DNA of 64,000 nt from assembly GCF_019139675.1 (NCBI RefSeq), contig NZ_CP077077.1:1798001-1862000 (forward strand), given 5' to 3'. Made by a program: the position numbers and the translations under genes. The notes below the pieces were generated by a model. It had not been told where the DNA came from and did not search any database. It saw nothing but the letters and a program-made list of their open reading frames with translations. Shown one piece after another: positions 26,663 to 39,301 of the stretch (its first letter is position 1; each line of letters starts with the position of its first letter). Origin of the DNA: Pseudomonas maumuensis. GTDB lineage: Bacteria > Pseudomonadota > Gammaproteobacteria > Pseudomonadales > Pseudomonadaceae.

Positions 26663-26676
26663 TGACTCAAAGGTCA
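26663..26676. promoter_or_regulatory. RutR-box-like site (xdhA promoter, distal)
   Basis: TGACTCAAAGGTCA, 23 bases from the proximal site start, about two helical turns, allowing paired binding on one face of the DNA. Confidence 0.55.
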
Positions 26677-26856
26677 AGAATTTGCACGAAGGCCTTCCGG
26701 ACCGCCTCATCGAGCCTTTCCCAAAGCATAGTTCGCGCCGTGTAGGAAAGTTGACCCGTCAGTCGCAGAAAGCACGTAGTCCCGCTGCGCGAGCGCCCAG
26801 CAAGTGCGCTACAATCGCGCCCTTGTGCATAGCTACCCAGATTGCGAAGGAAAACC

Positions 26857-27516
26857 ATGACGTTCAAGGCGCCGGACAGCCTCTCCGAGCAAATTGCCCA
26901 CTACCTGGCCGAGCGGATCATCCGCGGCGAACTCGCACCCGGCGAGCGCATCCAGGAGCAGAAGGTCACCCAGGCCCTCAACGTCAGCCGCGGTTCGGTG
27001 CGCGAGGCGCTGCTCATCCTCGAGCGCCGGCACCTGGTGGCCATCCTGCCGCGCCGTGGCGCCCATGTGACCGAGCTGGACGAGAACAGCGTACGCAGCC
27101 TGTGTACCCTGATGGGCGAGTTCTACATCCTGCTGGGCAATGCCGTTGCCCAGCATTGGCGCACCGAGGGCGACCTGCGCCCGTTCCTGGACATCCAGCA
27201 GCGCCTCAAGCAGGCCCATGCCGGCAAGGACATCAAGGCCTTCGTCGGCGACAGCTTCGCGGTGATGCGCGCCGCCTATCCGTTCGCCAACAACCCGTAC
27301 CTGCAGGAAACCGTCGAGAACCTGCAGCCGGCCATGAGCCGCGCCTACTACCTGGCCCTGGATCAGCGCCAGGCCAACATGGTCGATTACCTGGAGCTGT
27401 TCGCCCGCCTGCTCGAAGCAGTGGTCGCCCGCGACCTGCCGCGCATCCGCGAGGTGCTCACCGCTTATTGCCAGCGCAGTTGCGAACTGGTGCTGGCAGC
27501 GCTGGCGCGGATCTGA
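26857..27516 (+). CDS. GntR family (FCD) transcriptional regulator
   Basis: Predicted regulator of 219 residues, divergent from xdhA. The winged helix covers LSEQIAHYLAERIIRGELAPGE (near residue 7) and VTQALNVSRGSVREALLILERR (near residue 36); an FCD-type helical domain follows with CTLMGEFYILLGNAVAQHW near residue 81. The ATG at 26857 has a GGAAAA ribosome site. Its target is not evident; the divergent xdh operon is one candidate, but the protein also lies only three bases before smc and could simply be cotranscribed with it. The TACAAT at 26812-26817 may be its -10. Confidence 0.85.
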   Translation: MTFKAPDSLSEQIAHYLAERIIRGELAPGERIQEQKVTQALNVSRGSVREALLILERRHLVAILPRRGAHVTELDENSVRSLCTLMGEFYILLGNAVAQHWRTEGDLRPFLDIQQRLKQAHAGKDIKAFVGDSFAVMRAAYPFANNPYLQETVENLQPAMSRAYYLALDQRQANMVDYLELFARLLEAVVARDLPRIREVLTAYCQRSCELVLAALARI

Positions 27517-27519
27517 CCG

Positions 27520-30500
27520 GTGCGCCTGAAGTGCATCCGCCTGGCCGGGTTCAAGTCGTTCGTCGACCCGACCACGGTCAACTTCCCCAGCAACATGGCC
27601 GCCGTGGTCGGCCCCAACGGCTGCGGTAAATCCAACATCATCGACGCGGTGCGCTGGGTGATGGGCGAGAGTTCGGCGAAGAACCTGCGTGGCGAGTCGA
27701 TGACCGATGTCATCTTCAACGGCTCTACCAGCCGCAAGCCGGTCAGCCAGGCCAGTATCGAGCTGGTGTTCGACAACAGCGACAACAGCCTGGTGGGCGA
27801 GTACGCCGCCTATGCCGAGATCTCGATCCGCCGCAAGGTCACCCGCGACGGGCAGAACACCTATTACCTGAACGGCACCAAGTGCCGGCGCCGTGATATC
27901 ACCGATATCTTCCTCGGCACCGGCCTGGGGCCGCGCAGCTATTCGATCATCGAGCAGGGCATGATCAGCAAGCTGATCGAGGCCAAGCCCGAGGAACTGC
28001 GCAACTTTATCGAGGAAGCGGCGGGCATCTCCAAGTACAAGGAGCGTCGCCGCGAGACCGAGAGCCGCATCCGCCGCACACAGGAAAACCTCGCGCGCCT
28101 GACCGACCTGCGCGAAGAGCTGGAGCGCCAGATCGAGCGCCTGCACCGCCAGGCCCAGGCTGCCGAGAAATACCGCGAGTACAAGGCCGAGGAACGTCAG
28201 CTCAAGGCACGCCTGGCAGCCCTGCGCTGGCGCGACCTGGATGAGCGGGTACGCCAACGCGAGACGGTGATCGGCGACCAGGAGGTTGCCTTCGAGGCGC
28301 TGGTGGCCGAGCAGCGCAACGCCGACGCCAGCATCGAGCGACTGCGCGACGGTCACCATGAGTTGTCCGAACGCTTCAACCAGGTGCAGGGCCGCTTCTA
28401 TTCGGTGGCCGGCGATATCGCTCGCGTCGAGCAGAGCATCCAGCATGGCCAGCAGCGTCTGCGCCAGTTGCAGGACGACCTCAAGGAAGCCGAACGCAGC
28501 CGCCTGGAAACCGAATCGCACCTGGGGCACGACCGCACCTTGCTGGCGACCCTCGGCGAAGAACTGGCGATGCTCGAACCGGAGCAGGAGCTGACCCTGG
28601 CCGCTGCCGAGGAAGCCGCCGCGACCCTGGAGGAAGCTGAGCTTGGCATGCACGGCTGGCAGGAGCAGTGGGACGGCTTCAACACCCGCTCCGCCGAGCC
28701 GCGCCGGCAGGCCGAGGTGCAGCAGGCGCGCCTGGCGCAGCTCGAATCCAGCCTGGAGCGCCTGGCCGAACGCCAGCGCAAGCTGGGCGAGGAGGGCGAG
28801 CAGCTAGGTGGTGATACCCAGGACACCGAGACGTCTGATCTGGGCGAGCAAGTGGCTAGCAGCGAGTTGCTGCTCGAAGAGCTGCACCTGCAAGAGCAGC
28901 AGGTGGTCGAGCGCCTGGAAGGGTTGCGCGAACAGCTGCAGCAGACCAGCCAGGCGCAACAGCAACAGCAGGGTGACCTGCAGCGCCTGGGCGGGCGCCT
29001 GGCCTCGCTGGAGGCCTTGCAGCAGGCTGCGCTGGAGCCCGGTGTGGGTGCCGCCGACTGGTTGCGCGCCCAGGGCCTGGAGCAGCGCCCGCGCCTGGCC
29101 GAGGGGCTGCGGGTCGAGCCCGGCTGGGAGCTGGCGGTGGAAACGGTGCTTGGCGCCGACCTGCAGGCAGTGCTGCTGGACGACTTCGCCGGCCTCGACT
29201 TCGCCGCACTGGAGCAGGGCGATCTGCGCCTGCTGCTGGCCGGGGGCGAGGGCCCGCGTGTTCCCGGCAGCCTGCTCGACAAGGTCGAGGGACGGGCCGA
29301 TCTGTCGGCCTGGCTGGGGCAGGTCACGCCGGTTGAAACGCTGGAGCAGGCGTTGGCGCAGCGGGCGTCGCTGGCTTCTGGGCAAAGTCTGGTCAGCCGC
29401 GACGGATACTGGGTCGGGCGGCATTTCCTGCGGGTCAGCCGCGGTGGTGAATCCCAGGGCGGCGTGCTGGCCAGGGGCCAGGAGATCGAACGCCTGGCCC
29501 AGGAGCAACTGGAGCAGGAGGCGTCGCTCGAACAGCTTGACGAGCAACTGCAGCGCCTGCGTGAACAACAGCTCGACCTGGAGGAGCAGCGCGAGCAATT
29601 GCGCCGTCGCAGCCAGGACGAGAGCCGCCAGCACGGTGAGCTCAAGGCACGCCTGTCCGCTGGCCAGGCCCGCGCCGAACAACTCGAACTGCGCCGCCGA
29701 CGCTTGCACGAAGAACTGGCCGAGCTCCAGGAGCAGCGCGCTTTGGAGCACGAGCAACTGGGCGAGGCGCGCCTGCTGTTGCAGGAATCCCTCGACCTGA
29801 TGGCCCAGGACACCGAGCAGCGCGAGCAACTGATGGCGCGCCGCGACACCTTGCGCGAAGGCCTCGACCGGGTCCGCCAGGAGGCCCGCCAGCACAAGGA
29901 CCATGCCCATCAACTGGCCGTGCGCCTGGGTTCGTTGCGCGCCCAGCACGATTCCACCCGCCAGGCGCTCGAGCGCCTGGAGCAGCAGGCCGCGCGCCTG
30001 AACGAGCGTCAGGAGCAACTGAACCTGAATCTCGAGGAGGGCGAGGCACCGCTGGAAGAACTGCGCCTGAAGCTTGAGGAACTGCTGGAGCGACGCATGA
30101 GCGTCGACGAGGAAATGCGCCAGGCGCGTCTGCACATGGACGAGGCTGATCGTGAGCTGCGCGATGCCGAGCGGCGGCGCACCCAGGCCGAGCAGCAGGC
30201 CCAACTGTTGCGCGGCCAGCTGGAGCAGCAGCGCCTGGAGTCCCAGGGGCTGGACGTGCGGCGCAAGACCTTGCAGGAGCAACTGCTCGCCGACGGCTAC
30301 GATCTGCAGGGTGTGCTCGCCACGCTCGAGGCCGAGGCCAGCGAGCAGGGTACCGAACAGGCGCTGGAGCAGGTCGAGGCACGCATTCAGCGCCTGGGCG
30401 CGATCAACCTGGCGGCCATCGAAGAGTACGAGCAGCAGTCCGAGCGCAAGCGCTACCTGGATGCCCAGGACGCCGACCTGGTCGAGGCGCTGGAGACCCT

Positions 30501-31008
30501 GGAAAACGTCATCCGCAAGATCGACAAGGAAACCCGCAACCGCTTCAAGGATACCTTTGATCAGATAAATGCCGGATTACAGGCACTTTTCCCAAAAGTT
30601 TTCGGTGGCGGCAGCGCTTATCTGGAACTGACGGGCGAAGATCTACTCGATACAGGGGTGACGATCATGGCGCGCCCGCCGGGCAAGAAGAACAGCACCA
30701 TCCATTTGCTGTCCGGCGGCGAAAAGGCGCTGACGGCACTGGCCTTGGTGTTTGCCATCTTCAAGCTGAACCCGGCACCGTTCTGCATGCTCGACGAGGT
30801 CGACGCCCCCTTGGACGATGCCAACGTCGGGCGATACGCGCGCCTGGTCAAGGAAATGAGCGAAACCGTGCAGTTCATCTATATCACCCACAACAAGATC
30901 GCCATGGAAATGGCCGATCAGCTGATGGGGGTGACCATGCATGAGCCGGGTTGCTCACGTCTTGTAGCGGTCGATGTGGAAGAGGCGATGGCCATGGTTG
31001 ACGCGTAA
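27520..31008 (+). CDS. smc: Chromosome segregation protein SMC
   Basis: ATPase that compacts and helps segregate the chromosome with ScpAB. The 1162-residue protein has the full SMC plan: an N-terminal head with Walker A GPNGCGKSNIIDAVRWVMGE near residue 31, long coiled coil from about residue 170 to 490, a hinge near residues 505-640 (VETVLGADLQAVLLDDFAGL), a second coil, and the C-terminal head with signature LLSGGEKALTALALVFAIF near residue 1062 and Walker B CMLDEVDAPLDDANV near residue 1088. The start is a GTG at 27520, three bases after the GntR gene. Confidence 0.97.
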   Translation: MRLKCIRLAGFKSFVDPTTVNFPSNMAAVVGPNGCGKSNIIDAVRWVMGESSAKNLRGESMTDVIFNGSTSRKPVSQASIELVFDNSDNSLVGEYAAYAEISIRRKVTRDGQNTYYLNGTKCRRRDITDIFLGTGLGPRSYSIIEQGMISKLIEAKPEELRNFIEEAAGISKYKERRRETESRIRRTQENLARLTDLREELERQIERLHRQAQAAEKYREYKAEERQLKARLAALRWRDLDERVRQRETVIGDQEVAFEALVAEQRNADASIERLRDGHHELSERFNQVQGRFYSVAGDIARVEQSIQHGQQRLRQLQDDLKEAERSRLETESHLGHDRTLLATLGEELAMLEPEQELTLAAAEEAAATLEEAELGMHGWQEQWDGFNTRSAEPRRQAEVQQARLAQLESSLERLAERQRKLGEEGEQLGGDTQDTETSDLGEQVASSELLLEELHLQEQQVVERLEGLREQLQQTSQAQQQQQGDLQRLGGRLASLEALQQAALEPGVGAADWLRAQGLEQRPRLAEGLRVEPGWELAVETVLGADLQAVLLDDFAGLDFAALEQGDLRLLLAGGEGPRVPGSLLDKVEGRADLSAWLGQVTPVETLEQALAQRASLASGQSLVSRDGYWVGRHFLRVSRGGESQGGVLARGQEIERLAQEQLEQEASLEQLDEQLQRLREQQLDLEEQREQLRRRSQDESRQHGELKARLSAGQARAEQLELRRRRLHEELAELQEQRALEHEQLGEARLLLQESLDLMAQDTEQREQLMARRDTLREGLDRVRQEARQHKDHAHQLAVRLGSLRAQHDSTRQALERLEQQAARLNERQEQLNLNLEEGEAPLEELRLKLEELLERRMSVDEEMRQARLHMDEADRELRDAERRRTQAEQQAQLLRGQLEQQRLESQGLDVRRKTLQEQLLADGYDLQGVLATLEAEASEQGTEQALEQVEARIQRLGAINLAAIEEYEQQSERKRYLDAQDADLVEALETLENVIRKIDKETRNRFKDTFDQINAGLQALFPKVFGGGSAYLELTGEDLLDTGVTIMARPPGKKNSTIHLLSGGEKALTALALVFAIFKLNPAPFCMLDEVDAPLDDANVGRYARLVKEMSETVQFIYITHNKIAMEMADQLMGVTMHEPGCSRLVAVDVEEAMAMVDA

Positions 31009-31213
31009 GGGGTAAAGAAAGGGTGTGAACATGTAGGCAAAAGCCTCAGCAGACGCGACAGACGGTGTAAAGTTGCCTTTGGTCGTGCTAGCTTAATGTC
31101 ACTTGTTTTTTGCGTGGGTAAAACGCCTGTCAGAACATAGAGTTGGCGCCACGTGTTAAAGGCCTTTGAAGCCTTTGTTTTCAAGCATATTTTTTATAGA
31201 GGCACGGGATTAC

Positions 31214-34547
<3,334 letters not shown>

Positions 34548-34560
34548 ACCCGCCGGCATC

Positions 34561-34620
34561 ATCGCGGAGCAAGCCCGCTCCTACGGGTGATCGTCCGTGG
34601 GGGCGGGCTCGCCCCGCGAT
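34561..34620. repeat. REP-like inverted pair
   Basis: Imperfect inverted units (GGAGCAAGCCCGCTCCTAC and its near complement GTGGGGGCGGGCTCGCCCCGC) just after ligA. Confidence 0.65.
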
Positions 34621-34669
34621 AGATTTGCCACAAGTCCTTGAGAAATGATGGTTTTTTCACGATCAAAGG

Positions 34670-34697
34670 TTGTAACTTCGCCCTGGCGTTGTACAAT
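34670..34697 (+). promoter_or_regulatory. Sigma-70 promoter of ffs
   Basis: TTGTAA (34670-34675), 16-base spacer and TACAAT (34692-34697), then a GC-rich discriminator typical of stable RNA promoters. Transcription would start near 34704. Confidence 0.7.
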
Positions 34698-34726
34698 GGC
34701 GCGGCTCGTCAGCTGGCGAGCCGTCG

Positions 34727-34838
34727 TGGTGGCCCCATCGGTCCCCCCGCATTGATTACCCGTTAACCTGGTCAGGCCCGGAAGGGAGCAGCCATAGCGG
34801 GAACATCGAGTGCCGGGGTGTGGCTGGTGGGGCCGCCT
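34727..34838 (+). ncRNA. ffs: 4.5S signal recognition particle RNA
   Basis: RNA component of the signal recognition particle that works with Ffh. The conserved SRP loop is evident: CCTGGTCAGGCCCGGAAGGG (34768-34787) with AGCAGCC and AGCGGGAACATCGAGTGCCG following. The ends pair as GGTGGCCCC (34728-34736) with GGGGCCGCC (34829-34837). Exact ends are estimated from this pairing; a longer precursor from the promoter at 34670-34697 is likely. Confidence 0.93.
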
Positions 34839-36025
34839 CCATTTCTGGGGTATGAAAATCCCCTGTCTCTTGTCTCCTCATTTGCTTCGCAAGTGGTGGC
34901 TGACACTCGCTCATTGCGCCATTCGCTGGCACGCCGAGCCAGGCCAGATTGGCAATCAACTAAAGCTACTTTCCTCACCCCGACGTGCAGTGTGTAACTG
35001 AACGGTTCGTGAGTGTCCGGTCGCTTGAACCGGTCTGTGTCACTTGAGCAAGGAACAAAAGCAGTAGGGCTTGCCGTGATGATGATAAGGGCAATGTGAA
35101 AAAATACGTTTTTTTTGCGTGGCAAATAAAGCGTGGGAAGTCTTCATATGGCCCATGGAGCAGAACGTACGGCACTCGTTTGCGGGTGGGTTCTATTAAG
35201 TTGGCACTGAACGTTCAAGGCTTGCTCAACGTGCCGATTTCTAATGTTGTCATTGAAGTTCCAATGCGCTCGCGTGTGCCGAGTCTTCAAGTGCATGGAT
35301 CCGATCAGAGGGTCGTGAGGGCCAAGAGTATGAGTGGCCGCAGAGATGTGAAAAGATTTCCAGCTGTTGAATATTCATATGCGTGGAAGGCCGGCATGAA
35401 ATTCTTTCATGGAAAATAGACATTACCTGTTCGATCAATAGGCAAGGTCCCCGGGTGGCTGATCGGATAGCTGTTTTCGAGCGTAATGGCTGTAATAGAG
35501 CGGTTTTTTGCAAATTTCTCTGACCTTTTAGTTTGTGATCTCTAGACCTGATGTAACTAAGACAGGATGAATAGTTTGGCGCTAGGGTTAGAAGAAAAAG
35601 GTTGTTGACAGCGGGATTCGCACTTCACTAGTTTGAAAAAACAGACGGGTTGTCTGGCCGGTCACACCGGATTCACGTCACTGAAACAGTTCATTCTTAA
35701 TCCTCCAGCAGCGCCTGGGGGGTAATGCTGATGAACCAGAAAGTTCAGGGCGATACAGGGAGTTAGAGAAAATGATTATCCATGCCTCGTGCGCGGCCTG
35801 GCGGTGTTGTATCGCCTCTTTGCCAGGGCCTACCCATCGTTTCGATCTCCAATGCTGTGTTCGTTGTCCGGGGCTGATGATTGCCCCGGGCGACACTTGG
35901 CTGCGTGGTTAGCACTCCCCGAAAACAACGTGTGATGTTCGGACGACCTGCGACCGCTGCGCGCCTTTGTGCACGGCGAGAAAGTGTCTTGTGAAGTACA
36001 GGTCCATCTTTCCTGGAGAGATCCA
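34839..36025. other. 1.2 kb region with no convincing gene between ffs and the biosynthetic operon
   Basis: This stretch is less GC-rich than its surroundings. It contains only short open frames without ribosome sites or recognisable products, such as a GTG-started 107-codon frame at 35096-35419 and minus-strand frames that overlap ffs. A TTGACA at 35605-35610 could be a -35 element, but the matching -10 is poor. I read it as the left flank of an accessory insertion that includes the leader of the operon starting at 36026. Confidence 0.6.
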
Positions 36026-37048
36026 ATGATTTACCAACATGCCTATGACATTGTGCTGGATGAAGTATTTCTTGAACTTGACGAACTCACGCCTGGCAGT
36101 TCGTTCTTTCTCAAGATCGAGGGACTCAACCCTGCGGGGTCGCTCAAACTCAAGACAGCGGTCAACCTGATCAATGATGCCGAGCGGCGTGGCGTGCTTG
36201 AGCCAGGTGGGCACTTCATCGAGTCATCGTCCGGTAACCTGGGTATCGCCCTGGCCGTGGTGGCGGCCAGTCGTGGCTACCACTTCACCTGCGTCACCGA
36301 CCCCAACGCCTTGCGGCACAGCACCGATATCATTCGCGCCTTGGGGGCTGAGCTGGTGATGGTGGACTGGCGCGATGCCAACGGTGGTTTCCTGGCCAGT
36401 CGCATCGACTACATCCGCCAGCGGGTCGAGCGTGAGCCGGGACTGCTATGGCTCAATCAGTACGCCAATCCGGCCAACCCCGAGGCCCACACCAACCATA
36501 CCGCCCGCTCGCTGCATCGAGCCCTGGGGCCTCTGGATTATCTGTTCGTCCCTGCAGGCACCACCGGCACGTTGATGGGGTGTGTCGCCTACTTCGAGCA
36601 GTACTCGCCGCAGACCCGCATCATCGCAGTCGATGCCCTCGGCTCTGTGACCTTCGGCGCGCCACCAGGCCCCCGCTTCATTCCGGGCGTCGGCACCAGT
36701 CGTCGTCCGGAAATCTTCCAACCCGGTTCGGTGTGGAAGGAGGTGCTGATCGCCGAAGAAGACGCCATCCGTTGCTGCCGCTGGCTGGCCCGCGACCATG
36801 GTCTGCTGGCCGGTGGCTCTACCGGCTCGGTCATCGCTGCCGTGCAGCAACTGGCTCCGCAGCTCGACTCCGGCTCGCGTATTGCCGCGCTGTCGCCAGA
36901 TATCGGTGAACGCTACATCCAGACCATCTTCCGCGACGAATGGGTCGCCCAGCATTTCGACCTGGGTCGTATCGAGGCCCAAGCCCGCCCTGCCGTTCAA
37001 ACACCTGCAATCGAGGAAACCGCTGATGCCTTCGTTCTACATCATTGA
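36026..37048 (+). CDS. SbnA-like N-(2-amino-2-carboxyethyl)-L-glutamate synthase
   Basis: PLP enzyme of the cysteine synthase fold. SbnA-type enzymes join O-phospho-L-serine and L-glutamate to N-(2-amino-2-carboxyethyl)-L-glutamate, the first step to L-2,3-diaminopropionate. The 340-residue product has NPAGSLKLKTA near residues 35-45 (probable Schiff-base lysine K41), ESSSGNLGIALA at 66-77 (substrate loop), PAGTTGTLMG at 176-185 (phosphate loop) and GGSTGS near 272. The start is the ATG at 36026, eight bases after GGAGAG. It overlaps the SbnB-like gene by 23 bases, and this pairing is the strongest evidence for diaminopropionate synthesis rather than cysteine synthesis. Confidence 0.88.
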   Translation: MIYQHAYDIVLDEVFLELDELTPGSSFFLKIEGLNPAGSLKLKTAVNLINDAERRGVLEPGGHFIESSSGNLGIALAVVAASRGYHFTCVTDPNALRHSTDIIRALGAELVMVDWRDANGGFLASRIDYIRQRVEREPGLLWLNQYANPANPEAHTNHTARSLHRALGPLDYLFVPAGTTGTLMGCVAYFEQYSPQTRIIAVDALGSVTFGAPPGPRFIPGVGTSRRPEIFQPGSVWKEVLIAEEDAIRCCRWLARDHGLLAGGSTGSVIAAVQQLAPQLDSGSRIAALSPDIGERYIQTIFRDEWVAQHFDLGRIEAQARPAVQTPAIEETADAFVLHH

Positions 37049-38027
37049 TGGCCAGGTCGCTCGCGACGTCATCGAGGCCTCCCATGCCCAGGTCGTCGAG
37101 CGCGTGAAGCAGACCTACCTGCTCCACGAGCGTGGTGACACCCTCAACCCGGATAGCTACTTCCTGCGTTTTCCGGAAAAACCCGAGGCTCGCATCATCG
37201 CTCTGCCGGCCTACCTGGGCGGTGAGAGCGGGATCGCCGGCATCAAGTGGATCGCCAGCTTCCCCGGCAACATCGACCACAACCTGCCGCGTGCCTCGGC
37301 GGTGCTGCTGCTCAACGACTACGAGACCGGTTATCCGTTTTCCTGTCTGGAGGCATCGACGATCAGCGCGGCGCGCACCGCGGCTTCGGCTGTGCTCGGT
37401 GCCGAACACCTGAACGGTTCGCGCAAGGTTGCGAGTATCGCCATCGTCGGTGCAGGGGTGATTGCCCGCACCATCGCCGATTTCTTCGTCTCCCAGCAGT
37501 GGCAGGTGGGTGAGTTCATCATCCATGACCATTCGCCCACCTACGCGCAAGCCCTGGTCGACCACTTGCACGGCAAGGACCAGCGCGCACGCAGCGTCAC
37601 TAACCAGGATGAGGCGCTGGCCGCGCCGCTACTGGTGTTCGCCACTACCGCAGGTACCCCTCATGTGCATGACGTGAGTGCGTTGCACCCAGGTCAGGTT
37701 GTGCTGAACATTTCGCTGCGTGATCTGTCGGCCGACATCATCGAGGCTTCGCACAACATCGTAGATGACGTTGAGCATTGCCTTAAATCCAACACCTCGC
37801 CGCACCTGGCCGAGCAGAAGCTCGGGCACCGTCGCTTCATCAACGGCACCTTGGCCCAGCTAATCGAGGGCAAGGTTGTCCTGGACGATAGCCGACCGAA
37901 AATCTTCTCACCGTTCGGTCTGGGCATCCTCGACCTGGCGGTGGGCTTGCACGTGCATGAGCAGGCCCTGGCCTCGAGCCGTGGCCTTGCCATCGACAAC
38001 TTCTTCGCCGGCGCCCAGCGCTGGTAA
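37026..38027 (+). CDS. SbnB-like N-((2S)-2-amino-2-carboxyethyl)-L-glutamate dehydrogenase
   Basis: Member of the ornithine cyclodeaminase/mu-crystallin family, 333 residues. SbnB-type enzymes oxidise the SbnA product with NAD to release L-2,3-diaminopropionate and 2-oxoglutarate. Visible features: GIAGIKWIASFPGNI at 69-83, with the family's active-site lysine at K74; SAVLLLNDYETGYPFSCLEAS at 91-111; and the NAD-binding SIAIVGAGVIARTIADFF at 138-154. The C-terminus has KIFSPFGLGILDLAVGLHVH near residue 292. It starts within the end of the SbnA-like gene (ATG at 37026), giving tight coupling and equimolar synthesis. Confidence 0.88.
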   Translation: MPSFYIIDGQVARDVIEASHAQVVERVKQTYLLHERGDTLNPDSYFLRFPEKPEARIIALPAYLGGESGIAGIKWIASFPGNIDHNLPRASAVLLLNDYETGYPFSCLEASTISAARTAASAVLGAEHLNGSRKVASIAIVGAGVIARTIADFFVSQQWQVGEFIIHDHSPTYAQALVDHLHGKDQRARSVTNQDEALAAPLLVFATTAGTPHVHDVSALHPGQVVLNISLRDLSADIIEASHNIVDDVEHCLKSNTSPHLAEQKLGHRRFINGTLAQLIEGKVVLDDSRPKIFSPFGLGILDLAVGLHVHEQALASSRGLAIDNFFAGAQRW

Positions 38028-38060
38028 ATGACTTTGCCTGTGACATTCGAAGGATCGAAT

Positions 38061-39299
38061 ATGACCACCGACATTGCGCTCACCGACACCGAAAAACTGG
38101 CGGTCGCCCGCCTGGCCAGCCAGTACGCTGAACTGTTCCCCTGGTACAAGCAACGCCTGGTCGGCCTGGCCGGCCAGATTCACAGCCTCGAGCAGTTGCC
38201 GCTGATCGACGAGGCCACGTTGATCGACCATTACTACACCGCCAGCCATGACCAGTTGCCGGGCAGCTCGGCCTACCTCACCTCCGGTACCGCCACTGGG
38301 GCACGCAAGAAGATTCTCTACGCGGTGGATGACGACGAGGCCTATCTGGCGCAGCGCCGCGAGCTGTTTGCTGGCTTCCTCCGCGATCTCCCTGCGGGGG
38401 CGGTGGCCGTGGCCGATCTGGGTACCGGGCATGCCGCGGCGTCTGCCCGGCGAATCTTCCAGGACCTGCAGTACCAGGCTCACGACATCGACTTCTCGCG
38501 TCCGATCGAGGAGCACATCGAGGCCCTCAATCGCTGGCAGCCAGATGTGTTGTTCACCATGCCAATGATCCTTGATCGCCTGACCCGGGCCGAACAGACC
38601 CTCGACATCCGGCCTAGGAAGATCATCGTGGTAGGGGATGTCGCGCCCATTGCCTGGCGTCGCGAGGTGGCAGCGCGCTTCGGCATCGACACCGACGACG
38701 TACTCGACATCCTCGGCTCGATCGAAATTGGCGCTATTGCCTATCACTGCGCCGAGACCGGCTTGTACCACTTCCACGACCACATTCTGCCCGAAGTGCT
38801 GAGCCTGGATGTGTTGTTCCCCTATAGCCATGCACAACCCAGCCCGGCCGGCAGCGGCATTCTGTTGCTGACTTCGTTGACGCGCCGCTATTTCCCTGCA
38901 CTGCGTTTCGTCACCAACGATGTCATCAGTGGGTTGCGGGTCATCGAGTGGCAAGGGCGACGCACCTACGCCTTTGATCGCATCGAAGGTCGCCATGGTG
39001 GCGAGATCAAGCATGGTGAGCGGATCAGCAGTCATGACCTTTGCGCGGCTGTTGCCCAGGTATTCCCGGGGGCACCGTTCGAGGTGCGCAACGATGGCCA
39101 GCTGGATATCCGGGTAGTAGTGCCGCAGGTCACGGCAAGCCAGCAGGAGCAGGTGCGCGCGCTGTTGGCCGAGGCGGCGCCGGACGTCGCCCAGATGCTT
39201 GCTTCCGGGCTGGTCCAGCCGATCACTGTCACCGCCATCGGGCTGACTGACTTGAAGTCCACCAACGCCAAGCGGCGCTTCAACCTGAAAGGGGTCTGA
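38061..39299 (+). CDS. PaaK/CoF-synthetase-like adenylate-forming ligase
   Basis: Putative acyl- or aminoacyl-activating enzyme of 412 residues from the phenylacetate-CoA ligase/coenzyme F390 synthetase branch of the ANL superfamily. The phosphate loop reads YLTSGTATGARKKILY at residues 72-87, LGSIEIGAIAYH near 217 replaces the usual acid-loop motif, and RFVTNDVISG near 290 corresponds to the hinge RTRD region. A lysine-rich C-terminal end (STNAKRRFNLKG) could supply the catalytic lysine. There is no carrier-protein domain in the operon, so the acyl-adenylate is probably passed straight to an amine such as diaminopropionate, as DdaG does in dapdiamide synthesis. The start is the ATG at 38061 after AAGGA. 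Confidence 0.75.
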   Translation: MTTDIALTDTEKLAVARLASQYAELFPWYKQRLVGLAGQIHSLEQLPLIDEATLIDHYYTASHDQLPGSSAYLTSGTATGARKKILYAVDDDEAYLAQRRELFAGFLRDLPAGAVAVADLGTGHAAASARRIFQDLQYQAHDIDFSRPIEEHIEALNRWQPDVLFTMPMILDRLTRAEQTLDIRPRKIIVVGDVAPIAWRREVAARFGIDTDDVLDILGSIEIGAIAYHCAETGLYHFHDHILPEVLSLDVLFPYSHAQPSPAGSGILLLTSLTRRYFPALRFVTNDVISGLRVIEWQGRRTYAFDRIEGRHGGEIKHGERISSHDLCAAVAQVFPGAPFEVRNDGQLDIRVVVPQVTASQQEQVRALLAEAAPDVAQMLASGLVQPITVTAIGLTDLKSTNAKRRFNLKGV

Positions 39300-39301
39300 G
39301 C

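Noticed and set aside
34756..35125. Minus-strand open frames overlapping the SRP RNA
   Set aside because: They run antisense to the conserved 4.5S RNA and the adjacent low-complexity flank, lack a ribosome site and show no protein-like pattern.
35096..35419. GTG-started 107-codon frame in the gap before the biosynthetic operon
   Set aside because: No good ribosome site, no recognisable domain, and the composition looks like non-coding DNA; kept only as part of the gap description.
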